Source: Brevibacillus laterosporus DSM 25
GTDB lineage: Bacteria; Bacillota; Bacilli; Brevibacillales; Brevibacillaceae
Assembly (NCBI RefSeq): GCF_002706795.1
Contig: NZ_CP017705.1
Location: 1,010,001 to 1,074,000 of the forward strand
Direction: 5' to 3'
DNA length: 64,000 nt
Shown piece after piece: positions 33,987 through 42,358 of this stretch; within the stretch, counting starts at the first letter, position 1, and every line of letters starts with the position of its first letter. The notes under the pieces were generated by a model. That model saw only the letters and a list, made by a program, of their open reading frames with translations. It was not told the DNA's origin and ran no database searches. Both the position numbers and the translations under genes were made by a program.

Positions 33987-35244
33987 TTACGCTTTTTGTT
34001 TAGTCGCAGCTATCACCAAATCAGTGATGGCAGGTGGATAAATCTCTGGAGCACCATAGAGACGGAGTGTACCATCCTCTACAAGACCAGCGATAGCAAA
34101 CATACTCCAACCCTCGCTCATCACTATTTCTTGTTCTGTTACAAATGATAGTTGTTCACCATTTTGACGCATCAAGACATGCTCAGGTCCAGCATAAGCT
34201 AACATTTCTTCTAGCACCACCTGCGGTTGTAGAGTGGCTTGGTGCAAAGAATGATTAGCTTCCTTGGATAGTAACGTACGCATACGGTATGCTTCAGGTA
34301 AATCTTCTTTAAGATGACCAATCAATGTAAGCATATCAGTAGACAATAAAGTCTGGTGCTTCTTATCTAGCCATTTAAAGAACGCTGTCAATACAGAAAG
34401 CAGATTGGTTGCCAATGTTTTGGAAGGCGTATCTACACGTTCCAACACATCATGTGCTAAGAAATAAGCAACATGCTGAATACGTAATGTGTTCCAATCA
34501 AAAGTAGGACCAAATGCATTACGAATAAATGTACGGAACAAATTCATCGTCTCATCATATTTTTTCATCGTTAGCTCAGATTTTCCTGTTGTCATTTCCT
34601 CTACGAAAGACGCAATATCAGCCAGCACTTCTGGGCGAACAGTAAAAATGCTCTCTGGTAGACCTTCGATTAACGGACGGTCCAACAAATTAGCAACATG
34701 ATGTAGATGATTCGGCATGGACAGTTTGGTTTTCAGCACTTCAATATTCATAAAGCGCGCAAGACCTTGTCCCATCGATTCCTCATGCTCTAGCTTTTCC
34801 AGAATTTGATTGAGAATATTTTTTAACTCTTGTTTATCAGAAGCAGCTACCAGCAATGGTGGTACATCCTGAAGCTCCATCTGAGACGTCTGCAACCACT
34901 TCTCTGTAAAGTAACTCTGGATAGCCCATTGTAATACTTTAGGTGGTAATGTAGGCGCACTCGTGATAAACAAAGTACCCTTCGTCAATTTGGTTCCTGT
35001 CGAGCTTAATTGATCAATAGCTATCTCTTCAGTGGGAGCACTTAGTTGAAGCGCATCACTCGCCTTTTCGACGCCTGGTTTATAGCCTTCAATCGTTAGT
35101 CGATTTTTTTCTAAAATCAATTCAGCTGCTATTTCATGAAGTTCCAACAAAGCACTATCCAAAGAGCGAATCAGGAACTCATCCTTTTGCGAAGCATAAA
35201 CCCAAGTCTCTTGAGAAGCTTCTTGCTTTTTTGATTCAAAGGAC
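33987..35244 (-). pseudogene. C-terminal part of a SEC-C protein gene split by an IS element
   Basis: This is the 3' portion of the gene whose 5' portion is at 36544-37316. Removing the IS (35245-36543) and one copy of the GAC target repeat joins the two parts in frame: ...CAC-GGG-TCC-TTT-GAA.... This gives a 675-residue protein. The part here (about 418 residues) has no recognised domain. It could be re-initiated at a TTG (35162), but no strong ribosome binding site is present, so it is probably silent. Codon use matches the neighbourhood and no further damage is seen, so the insertion looks recent. Confidence 0.85.
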
Positions 35245-35316
35245 TGATATTATCCCCTTTTAGTAGACAGTAAGAAGCAAGACCCCTTACTGTATTAACT
35301 AGGAGGGGAATTTTCT

Positions 35317-35625
35317 ATGGGGGAAATTAGAAAAACATATTCAAAGGATTTTAAGTTAAAAGCCGTACGGCTTTATTTGAGCGGTGAACAAGGGTACAAA
35401 ACACTTACAAGGGATCTCGGCATTAGTGACCCTTCTATTTTAAGAAGATGGGTTGATCATTATAGAAAGGAAGGTATACAGGGACTAGATGAAAAACGCG
35501 GGAGAACAAAAAATCCTCTTAGAGGAAGACCACGAATAAGGCCAGAGAGTACGGAGGAAGAGATAGTTCGATTACGTGCAGAGAACGAATTCTTAAAAAA
35601 GTGGCTAGGTCTAGAAAAGAGGTGA
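35317..35625 (+). CDS. IS3-family transposase OrfA
   Basis: A 102-residue DNA-binding protein. It has the HTH segment KDFKLKAVRLYLSGEQGYKT with ISDPSILRRWVDHY, and the C-terminal leucine-zipper-like helix EEEIVRLRAENEFLKKWLG that mediates oligomerisation. AGGAGGGG lies before the ATG. A AAAAAG at 35595-35601 is a -1 frameshift heptamer in the correct phase to fuse it to OrfB. Confidence 0.93.
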   Translation: MGEIRKTYSKDFKLKAVRLYLSGEQGYKTLTRDLGISDPSILRRWVDHYRKEGIQGLDEKRGRTKNPLRGRPRIRPESTEEEIVRLRAENEFLKKWLGLEKR

Positions 35626-36500
35626 AACCGAAAGATAAATGCTGTTTTTTCGAGCTTATTAAAGAATTGTCTAAAAAGTATTCTATTACTTTATTGTGTA
35701 AAATTACGAAAGTATCTCGTAGTGGTTTTTACAAGTGGCTTTCTCGTGAGAAACACCCCACCTCAAAACAATTGGTAAATGAAAAATTAAGAGAAATGAT
35801 CATGGAGTGTCATCAAGAGGTCAAAGGTATTTACGGGTATCCCCGAATAAAAGTGTGGTTATTTAGAAGGTACGGGCTAAAAGTCAATCATAAACGTGTG
35901 TATCGCATTATGAAGGAACTTGGGATACAAGCGCTAATCCGTAAAAAACGAAAATTCTTTGGGCGCAAAGAGAAGGTTGTCATCTCCGAAAACAAGCTGA
36001 ATCGAAATTTTTGCGCCTCACGGCCAAATGAGAAATGGGCTACAGATATTACCTACATACTATTTAATGGTCGCCGTCTTTATCTGTCTGTCATATACGA
36101 CATGTATAACAACGAAGTTGTTGCCTACAAAACAAGCAAACGTAATGATTTACGACTCGTAATGGATACCGTAAAATTAGCGATTAAAAAGCGGGATGTA
36201 AGCGGAGTCCTCCTACACAGTGATCAAGGATACCAGTACACCTCAAAGCAGTATAACCAGTTCCTTCAGCAATATAAAATCGTAGCAAGTATGTCTAGAA
36301 AAGGTAACTGTTTAGATAACGCCTGTATTGAGGGGTTCTTTGGGCATTTAAAAACAGAGTGTTTGTACCTTCATTCGTTTCAAACAGATAAAGAAGTGGA
36401 AGAAGCTCTTCACGGTTACATTAATTTCTATAATCAGCAACGGTTTCAATCTCGATTAAAAAACCTGAGTCCGATAGAATACCGAACTCAGGTAGCCTAG
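35601..36500 (+). CDS. IS3-family transposase OrfB (DDE integrase)
   Basis: The catalytic half of the transposase, 299 residues from the first in-frame GTG. It lies in the -1 frame relative to OrfA and is normally made as an OrfAB fusion. An HTH_21 segment (KGIYGYPRIKVWL...VNHKRVYRIM) precedes the rve integrase core. The catalytic residues are visible: Asp in ATDITYI, Asp in LHSDQGYQY and Glu in ACIEGFFGHLK, followed by the usual YINFYNQQR tail. Confidence 0.93.
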   Translation: MARSRKEVKPKDKCCFFELIKELSKKYSITLLCKITKVSRSGFYKWLSREKHPTSKQLVNEKLREMIMECHQEVKGIYGYPRIKVWLFRRYGLKVNHKRVYRIMKELGIQALIRKKRKFFGRKEKVVISENKLNRNFCASRPNEKWATDITYILFNGRRLYLSVIYDMYNNEVVAYKTSKRNDLRLVMDTVKLAIKKRDVSGVLLHSDQGYQYTSKQYNQFLQQYKIVASMSRKGNCLDNACIEGFFGHLKTECLYLHSFQTDKEVEEALHGYINFYNQQRFQSRLKNLSPIEYRTQVA

Positions 36501-36543
36501 ATGGGGCTTGTTTAAAGTTGTCTACTTGACAGGGGCAAGATCA

Positions 36544-37316
36544 GACCCGTGTGTTTTTAATAAGCGTCTGATTTCAGGAGCATGCACGCCTTCATAAACA
36601 AAGCGAACCATACTCTCTTCCTCAGGCTCCTGCTCATAGCTTACACCCTGTTCATTTAAACGCTTGTAAAGAGCTAGTGAAATAGCTTCTCTCCCAGCAC
36701 TCTCCAGCTTTTTCACTATCGATAGCAATTCTGCCTTTAAAGTAGCGCTGACCATTAGACTACCTGAGAAGATAGAATCACGGAAGCCAAGCGGAATCAA
36801 TCTACCGAGCAATAACTGGCCTGGCTTTAACACAACAGATTGGGAAGAGATTAGATTGTGTTCCTGATTACTGTACAAATCAGTAACAACAGTCATATTT
36901 TCTGTAACAGATGTAATCTCGTATAGACCTAATTGAAGATGCAATAACCCATCTTTTATCTCTTGATCCATTCGTTTACCGTATTGAGCGATGAAATGTT
37001 CAAGGACAGAAACACCCTCGTTTTTCACATCGAACACATACCAATTCATAAAATGGTCCATCCAGCGTGGTTGGAACAGCTCTTTTAGAGTAAGACCTGT
37101 TTCTTCAGCAAAACGGTCTCTAGCTCTACTTATTTCTATATCGTTTACATGCTGCACCACATACTTGGTTAGACGTTCTGTCCAAGTAGCAAACTCTTTG
37201 CGCAGCTTTTGCTCGCGAGCCATACGTACATGGGCAATGTCCGTCACAACACCACAGCACTTTTTATATTTCTTACCGCTGCCACATGGACACAGTTCAT
37301 TTCTACCGACTGACAT
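36544..37316 (-). pseudogene. N-terminal part of the SEC-C protein gene split by the IS
   Basis: Encodes the first 257 residues of the 675-residue host protein; read-through into the IS adds five residues before a stop. The N-terminus GRNELCPCGSGKKYKKCCG is a SEC-C zinc-binding motif (C-x-C...CC), here at the front rather than the usual C-terminus. The rest is helical without an assigned function. GGAGAAAC precedes the ATG. The truncated product may still be made. Confidence 0.85.
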
Positions 37317-37426
37317 GGGGGGTTGTTTCTCCTTTCGACCCAGCTAACCTTCAGCTAGGAATTGCCACAATCCTTCTAGTTATATCGCATTTCCCGAATT
37401 GATTGCAAGTTATTCTACCCGAATGC

Positions 37427-37669
37427 CTAGTAATCAATACTCATATCTGTGTATGCTTCCCATTTTTCAACAAATTGTTGTAGCTTTTTAATAAGCTTCT
37501 CAATTCTCTCACGTTCAGCAACACATTCAGATATCGCTTCTAATTGATTGGTGGAAAAAAATTGTACCACCATCATTTCCATATGCTTTAAGCGAGCCTC
37601 ATACTGCAAAATGATCTCACGGATCACATAAAATCTCTTTTCCATGCAAATGGACTCTTCTGCTTTCAT
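37427..37669 (-). CDS. Small coiled-coil hypothetical protein
   Basis: 80 residues, predicted mostly helical with heptad-like spacing (ERERIEKLIKKLQQFVEKWEAY). The ATG overlaps the upstream gene's TAA as TAATG, indicating translational coupling. No family is recognised. It is probably a partner of the upstream product. Confidence 0.65.
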   Translation of the reverse strand: MKAEESICMEKRFYVIREIILQYEARLKHMEMMVVQFFSTNQLEAISECVAERERIEKLIKKLQQFVEKWEAYTDMSIDY

Positions 37670-38640
37670 TATTCTTGATCAAGTGTAGTCACAATGGTTT
37701 TAATGTCGGTAACTACCTGTTCGTTTTTATGTTTCTCTTTCATCAAAATTTCAATCGCATCCATGTTACTCTCTTGGAAATGAGAAATTACCTCTTGGGA
37801 CATTTCTGCATTGCGTTGATCCAAAAGGGAAACTGCTTTATTTAATAGCTGTTCTACTTCTGCTAATACGTTTTTCGTTTGCGTTGTAATCATGATTTTT
37901 TCCTCCTGTACGGCCTCTAAATTTTTTCCTTGTGGCTCGGTTTGGTCAAGTGCTCGTTGTTCGATTTCAATCACAGTATCTGTCGTAGCTACTTGTGCCT
38001 GTGCTGTTTCCATTTCCTGCACAGCTATTACCTTATCATCTTGGCCATTTACGTAAATGTTTTCACCACTAACAGTAAAGCGCCCGTCCAATTCCGGTAC
38101 AAACATGCTTTCTTTAATGGACAGCTTCAACTCATTTTCCACCATGTGGAACAAAAGGCGGATGGAGAGTCTGTCGATTTCCTTACTAACCAAAAATTCA
38201 TAAATGGAGTCATTGGCCAGTTTCCATTCAGCAAGATACCAACGTTCATCTCCAACGTACTGAATGAAACGAGGATCTTTATCCAGTATCAGCAATTTTG
38301 TGATCTGATTCCAGGAAAAATGGGTATGTTGACGCAATTCACGCATCATTTGGTCTAAATTTTTGGGAGAATGAGATTTTCTCACAAAACGATATGCCTG
38401 ATCAAATAATTGATGTGGTTGGTAAGTAAGCTCTAGTATCGCTTCGGTTCTGCCAACCTTTATGGGCGATTCAGTAAGCTGCATGGCTTCGGAGAGGGTT
38501 TCTTCCGCGCTTTTTCCATTTGGCATAAGATGTAATTGCTCTTCCAAGCGCGTAATGATATCAGTTCTTGGAAGTGAACGCTCCCCTGGCCGAAAAACCT
38601 TCTTGATGTAACTAGCGATGGTATATGTTGGCCTATTCAT
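37669..38640 (-). CDS. Hypothetical protein with helical C-terminus
   Basis: 323 residues from an ATG at 38640 with AGAAGGAGAATG upstream; an in-frame ATG at 38676 lacks one. The N-terminal 170 residues look like a winged-helix or nucleic-acid-binding arrangement (RSLPRTDIITRLEEQL, HFSWNQITKLLILDKD), a guess only. The last 80 residues form a coiled coil. I do not recognise the family. It is first gene of a two-gene coupled unit. Confidence 0.65.
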   Translation of the reverse strand: MNRPTYTIASYIKKVFRPGERSLPRTDIITRLEEQLHLMPNGKSAEETLSEAMQLTESPIKVGRTEAILELTYQPHQLFDQAYRFVRKSHSPKNLDQMMRELRQHTHFSWNQITKLLILDKDPRFIQYVGDERWYLAEWKLANDSIYEFLVSKEIDRLSIRLLFHMVENELKLSIKESMFVPELDGRFTVSGENIYVNGQDDKVIAVQEMETAQAQVATTDTVIEIEQRALDQTEPQGKNLEAVQEEKIMITTQTKNVLAEVEQLLNKAVSLLDQRNAEMSQEVISHFQESNMDAIEILMKEKHKNEQVVTDIKTIVTTLDQE

Positions 38641-38742
38641 GAAACATTCTCCTTCTGCATTGCAAAGACTTTCCACAAGACGGAATAGTAACCTATATTC
38701 TACATCAAAGCAGAAAATCCTACATTTACTATTGTTTTTTTA

Positions 38743-38825
38743 TGACTGAATGTGATTTTGTAACAGCCTAGCCACCATTGTAATCGCATACATGCTTATC
38801 CTATCTAGGCTTCAGTCATTTTTTT
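38743..38825 (+). ncRNA. Structured terminator-like element upstream of the PAP2 gene
   Basis: TGACTGA (38743-38749) pairs with TCAGTCA (38812-38818), and AGCCTAG (38765-38771) pairs with CTAGGCT (38805-38811). A small GCAT/ATGC hairpin lies inside. Seven T residues follow (38819-38825), so it is a plus-strand terminator. No plus-strand gene precedes it, which suggests a leader attenuator or a small RNA. Alternatively it blocks antisense transcription from the divergent gene. Confidence 0.5.
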
Positions 38826-39016
38826 AAAACAACTCGTTAGCTTCGTAACCTTTTTCTTTCCTCAAACGTAATGGTAAATAGCCTATGGAAAGCATACTTC
38901 CATCTTTGATTTTAGATGGAGATAAAATAGTAAGGATTGGTGGTGGATTTACTACCCCTACGGTATATAATGGGGAAAGGTTGTTTGACAGAGTTTATGA
39001 ACTGGAGGAAATAACG
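38826..39016 (+). promoter_or_regulatory. Leader and possible ECF-type promoter of the PAP2 gene
   Basis: GTAACC near 38841, then about 17 bases, then CGTAAT near 38863 weakly resembles an ECF sigma promoter (AAC...CGT), the type that drives bcrC in B. subtilis. An in-frame ATG at 38885 exists without a ribosome binding site. Low confidence. Confidence 0.3.
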
Positions 39017-39631
39017 TTGGATTCTACTGTTGTACAAGCCCTCAGCTCCTTTGCTGGTTCCTATTCAGTTGTCGGCTGGATTAGTATTTTTCTAGCTAAA
39101 TATGCAGAATACCTGTTTTATTTGAGCATCCCAGTTTATTGGTTTTTTGGAAATCGTAAAAATAAGCGAATGATTATCCAAACCATTATTGTCTGTTGTA
39201 TTTCCATGGGAATAAGTTGGTTGCTAGGACAGCTCATCCATCGTGAGCGACCATTCGTCACATTACCACTTACACCATTGGTACCACATGATGCGGATGC
39301 TTCTTTTCCAAGTGACCATGCGACAGCAGCACTAGCCATCGCAGCTACCTACTGGTATTACATCAAACCAAAGGGTAGACGCTTCTGGATGATCCTTGCT
39401 GTGGGTGTCTCCCTTTCCCGCGTATTCATTGGTGTGCATTATCCAACAGACGTTTTATCCGGTATGGTGCTTGGAATGAGTTGTGCTTATGCTATTCACA
39501 GGTTACTTCCAAAATTCCCTCGTGTAGTAGGCTTAATCGATGAGGGTATTCTTTTGTACGAAAAAATGGAGAGTGCCATCATACCACCTAAAAAATCAGC
39601 TACACGCAAAAGACATCACACGATTGAATAG
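39017..39631 (+). CDS. PAP2-family phosphatase, probable undecaprenyl-pyrophosphatase (BcrC-like)
   Basis: Predicted to recycle the lipid carrier for wall synthesis and to confer bacitracin tolerance. 204 residues with about five membrane helices. The three PAP2 motifs are HRERPF, FPSDHA and SRVFIGVHYPTD. I start at TTG 39017, eight bases after GGAGG; B. subtilis BcrC has 193 residues, so the length fits. The longer frame adds 44 atypical residues. A structured terminator-like element lies upstream. Confidence 0.85.
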   Translation: MDSTVVQALSSFAGSYSVVGWISIFLAKYAEYLFYLSIPVYWFFGNRKNKRMIIQTIIVCCISMGISWLLGQLIHRERPFVTLPLTPLVPHDADASFPSDHATAALAIAATYWYYIKPKGRRFWMILAVGVSLSRVFIGVHYPTDVLSGMVLGMSCAYAIHRLLPKFPRVVGLIDEGILLYEKMESAIIPPKKSATRKRHHTIE

Positions 39632-39640
39632 TAACCTGAT

Positions 39641-39698
39641 AAAAAGCCCTTTTCATCACTTGAAACTTCAGCAAGTTTCCTGATGAGAAGGGCTTTTT
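39641..39698. terminator. Bidirectional terminator
   Basis: AAAAAGCCCTTTTCATCA (39641-39658) pairs with TGATGAGAAGGGCTTTTT (39681-39698) with one mismatch. It serves the PAP2 gene and the convergent glycerate kinase gene. Confidence 0.92.
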
Positions 39699-39704
39699 GG
39701 TTTT

Positions 39705-40856
39705 CTATTTACTCTTCTGCCACATGGCACCCAGTTTCAAAGACATTGCCACATTACGTGCCGTCCGCTCCATATTTTGTGCGCCTTCTTGCAAAATTTC
39801 TTCCAAGGGAGCTAAGTGAGGGATAATCGGGAATAAAAGGTCGATTCCATGCTCATGTACAACCTTACTCTCCTCTGTCACACAACCCGCAATTCCGATC
39901 ACTGGAACATTGAATAGCTTAGCTGTTTTGGCTACACCAATCGGAGTTTTTCCATGGATGGTCTGGAAATCTACACGCCCTTCCCCTGTGATGACAAAGT
40001 CAGCGTCCTGTACATGTTTAGTTAACTCAGTTGCCTCTATTACAATTTGAATGCCTCGTTTTAATTCGCATTGAAAGAAAGCTAGCACACCTGCTCCTAG
40101 ACCACCTGCTGCCCCAGCTCCTTCGATCCTATCAACATCTTTTCCAAGGCATTCTTTCAGTTTTTTAGCATAATGTACTAAATTTTGATCCAGTAGGGCT
40201 ACCTGTTCAGGGGTTGCGCCTTTCTGTGGTCCAAATACAGCGGAAGCTCCCTTTGGTCCTGTCAAAGGATTATCAACATCACACGCTATCTCAAAGGTTA
40301 CTTGCTGCAAACGGGGGTCCAAACCGCTTATGTCGATCTGAACAAGCTTATCAAGCTCTCCGCCTCCATTACCAAGCTCCTTACCGTTACGGTCTAGTAG
40401 CTTTACACCTAGCGCTTGTGCTACACCCGCACCACCATCATTCGTTGCACTTCCACCAAGACCTAATATAATATGTTTGACGCCTGAGTCCAGAGCATGG
40501 AGAATTAATTCGCCAGTACCTCGCGTTGTTGTTACAAGCGGATTTCTCTGTTCTCGTGGTACTAGGTGCAAGCCTGAAGCTGCTGCCATTTCAATGACTG
40601 CCGTTTTTTTATCACCTAATAAACCATAGAATGCCTTCACAGGTTGACCCATAGGACCGGTTACTTGGCAAGTAACAATCTCTCCACCTGTTGCATCAAC
40701 CAGCGATTGAACCGTTCCTTCTCCACCATCTGCCATTGGTATCAAAACACACTTAGCGTTAGGGAAGACTTCTTTTACTCCTTTTTCAATTGCCTCTGCT
40801 GCTTGCATAGCCGTTAGACTTTCTTTAAAAGAATCCGGTGCAATAACGAATTTCAT
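39705..40856 (-). CDS. glxK: Glycerate kinase (GlxK/GarK family)
   Basis: Phosphorylates D-glycerate with ATP. 383 residues; family segments are KFVIAPDSFKESLTA at the start, PMADGGEGTVQSLVDATGG, GLGGSATNDGGAG and a late TGEGRVDFQT. I start at 40856, with GAGGAGAG upstream, giving the canonical MKFVIAPDSFK. It lies 36 bp after gntP and probably in one operon with it. Together with the CdaR-type regulator this suggests uptake and use of glycerate or sugar acids. Confidence 0.93.
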   Translation of the reverse strand: MKFVIAPDSFKESLTAMQAAEAIEKGVKEVFPNAKCVLIPMADGGEGTVQSLVDATGGEIVTCQVTGPMGQPVKAFYGLLGDKKTAVIEMAAASGLHLVPREQRNPLVTTTRGTGELILHALDSGVKHIILGLGGSATNDGGAGVAQALGVKLLDRNGKELGNGGGELDKLVQIDISGLDPRLQQVTFEIACDVDNPLTGPKGASAVFGPQKGATPEQVALLDQNLVHYAKKLKECLGKDVDRIEGAGAAGGLGAGVLAFFQCELKRGIQIVIEATELTKHVQDADFVITGEGRVDFQTIHGKTPIGVAKTAKLFNVPVIGIAGCVTEESKVVHEHGIDLLFPIIPHLAPLEEILQEGAQNMERTARNVAMSLKLGAMWQKSK

Positions 40857-40892
40857 CGTTGTCTCTCCTCTCATGTGTCGTACTCGCCATCT

Positions 40893-42161
40893 TTATACCA
40901 TAATTTGAAAAATACCAAATAAAAGAGTAGAAATTACAGCAAGTACAAAACCAATCATTGTCTCATAAGGAATTAAGCGTAACCGTTCTTTCATTGCCAT
41001 ATTAATGCTACCACCCGTAGCATGGAAGAAGCTTCCGTGTGGCATATGATCAAATACAGTCGCACCTGCATGTATCATCGCTGCCGCCGCTAGTGAGCTT
41101 ACACCTAACTCAACGATCGTACTGCCAAATACAGAGCTTGCTACCACAGTACCAGCTGTTGTAGAAGCTGTAGCCAAAGACATCAACGCACCGCTGATTG
41201 GTGCCAACAAGTAAGCAGGGAGACCAGAAGCAGTCAATGCAGAAATAATGACACCTTTTAGTTCTGAGTTAGCAATAATTCCGGCAAGCGTTCCCGTTCC
41301 AATCAGCATGATTGCTACACCAGACATCTTACCTAACCCATATATCGCGTACTGATTAACTTTCTTTATCCGTCCCATTGCAATTGCTCCTACAAGACCA
41401 CCCACTGGCAAAGCAATTAACGGATCGATATTGATATCAAATAGAGGTCGTAAAGACAGTAGAACAATAGCTGTAAGCGGTGCTAAAATCGCTGTTCCAA
41501 AGCTCGGAAGCTTACTTCTATCAACTTCATTACTTTCATTTGCCGCTACTTTACTTCCTTTTTGCGATAATCTTTTTGCAATCATGTAGGTCACAACTAC
41601 TCCAATGAGAGCTGGAATAATTCCGGCGGCCATCACAGAGGTCAATGGTACGTGAAATGTATCTGCCGCTGCGATTGTATTAGGATTCGGTGACATGATG
41701 TTACCAGCTTTACCTCCTCCAATCATCGCAAGCAAAATACCCATCTTCGATATATCAGCGCGCAGCGCGATCGCTAGAGCAATCGGAGCTACGGTAATTA
41801 CTGCTACGTCAATAAAAACCCCCACAGCTGTCAAAATCATCGTTGCGATAGCTAGGGCTAGTAGTGCTCTCGTTTCGCCTACTTTTTTCACAATGGTCTC
41901 AGCAATCGTGGATGCTGCTCCCGATTCAATTAGTACCCCTGCCAAAACACCAGCTGCAAGGATACGTAAGACAGCTGGTATAACACCCTTGGTTCCCTCA
42001 ATCATTAGGGTAACAGTATCCGGCAAATTGACTCCGCCTATGACGCCACCAACCAAGGCACCAGCAATCATTCCATAAGCAGGTGGCACTTTACGTAAAA
42101 TAAGAACGATAGCTACAATCAACGCCGCCAATGCCCCGAAAACGCTTACGGTTACATCCAT
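40893..42161 (-). CDS. GntP-family permease (gluconate/glycerate type)
   Basis: A 422-residue transporter with 12 or so hydrophobic helices. GGGKAGNIMSPNPNTIAAAD and the late HAGATVFDHMPHGSFFHATGG are typical of GntP-family carriers. AAGGAGGAG precedes the ATG. It is followed directly by glycerate kinase, so glycerate is a good candidate substrate. Upstream lies a palindrome with a match to a CcpA cre site. Confidence 0.9.
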   Translation of the reverse strand: MDVTVSVFGALAALIVAIVLILRKVPPAYGMIAGALVGGVIGGVNLPDTVTLMIEGTKGVIPAVLRILAAGVLAGVLIESGAASTIAETIVKKVGETRALLALAIATMILTAVGVFIDVAVITVAPIALAIALRADISKMGILLAMIGGGKAGNIMSPNPNTIAAADTFHVPLTSVMAAGIIPALIGVVVTYMIAKRLSQKGSKVAANESNEVDRSKLPSFGTAILAPLTAIVLLSLRPLFDINIDPLIALPVGGLVGAIAMGRIKKVNQYAIYGLGKMSGVAIMLIGTGTLAGIIANSELKGVIISALTASGLPAYLLAPISGALMSLATASTTAGTVVASSVFGSTIVELGVSSLAAAAMIHAGATVFDHMPHGSFFHATGGSINMAMKERLRLIPYETMIGFVLAVISTLLFGIFQIMV

Positions 42162-42225
42162 GTATGACTCCTCCTTCTGACTTTTGCTCTATTTGTCTCA
42201 TTTTTATTTCCTGTCTATATCATAG

Positions 42226-42247
42226 CGCTTTCATGAAAGCGGATTCA
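42226..42247. promoter_or_regulatory. Palindrome and cre-like site upstream of gntP-glxK
   Basis: CGCTTTCATGAAAGCG (42226-42241) is a perfect 16-bp palindrome. ATGAAAGCGGATTCA (42233-42247) satisfies the cre consensus WTGNAANCGNWNNCW. On the minus strand a TATGAT -10 lies next to it with a poor -35. It could be bound by CcpA, by the CdaR-type regulator, or both. Confidence 0.55.
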
Positions 42248-42260
42248 TCAGCCACTAAAA

Positions 42261-42294
42261 CAAAACTCCCGCCTTACGGACAAGGAGTTTTTGT
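42261..42294 (-). terminator. Terminator after the CdaR-type gene
   Basis: CAAAACTCC and GGAGTTTTTG (from 42284) pair around a 14-base loop. The stem has T runs on both strands, so it can act on the CdaR transcript, separating it from gntP. Confidence 0.65.
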
Positions 42295-42358
42295 TCATTT
42301 GCACAATAAATTCTTTTCAGTTGGCAGAATTGGAAGTTGTTACTTATTTACTACATGA

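Larger units (their letters stand above)
35245..36543 (+). mobile_element. IS3-family insertion sequence (IS150-like), 1299 bp, intact
   Basis: The left end reads TGATATTATCCCC and the right end, reversed, TGATCTTGCCCC. The first 25 bases of the two ends match at about 18 positions. The element is flanked by a 3-bp direct repeat GAC (35242-35244 and 36544-36546). It carries orfA and orfB in overlapping frames with an A6G slippage site. All transposase motifs are intact, so it may be active. Confidence 0.93.

Noticed and set aside
37930-38358. 142-codon plus-strand frame opposite the 323-residue gene
   Set aside because: No ribosome binding site and Cys/Phe/His-rich composition; the minus-strand gene has a good start and coupling to its neighbour.
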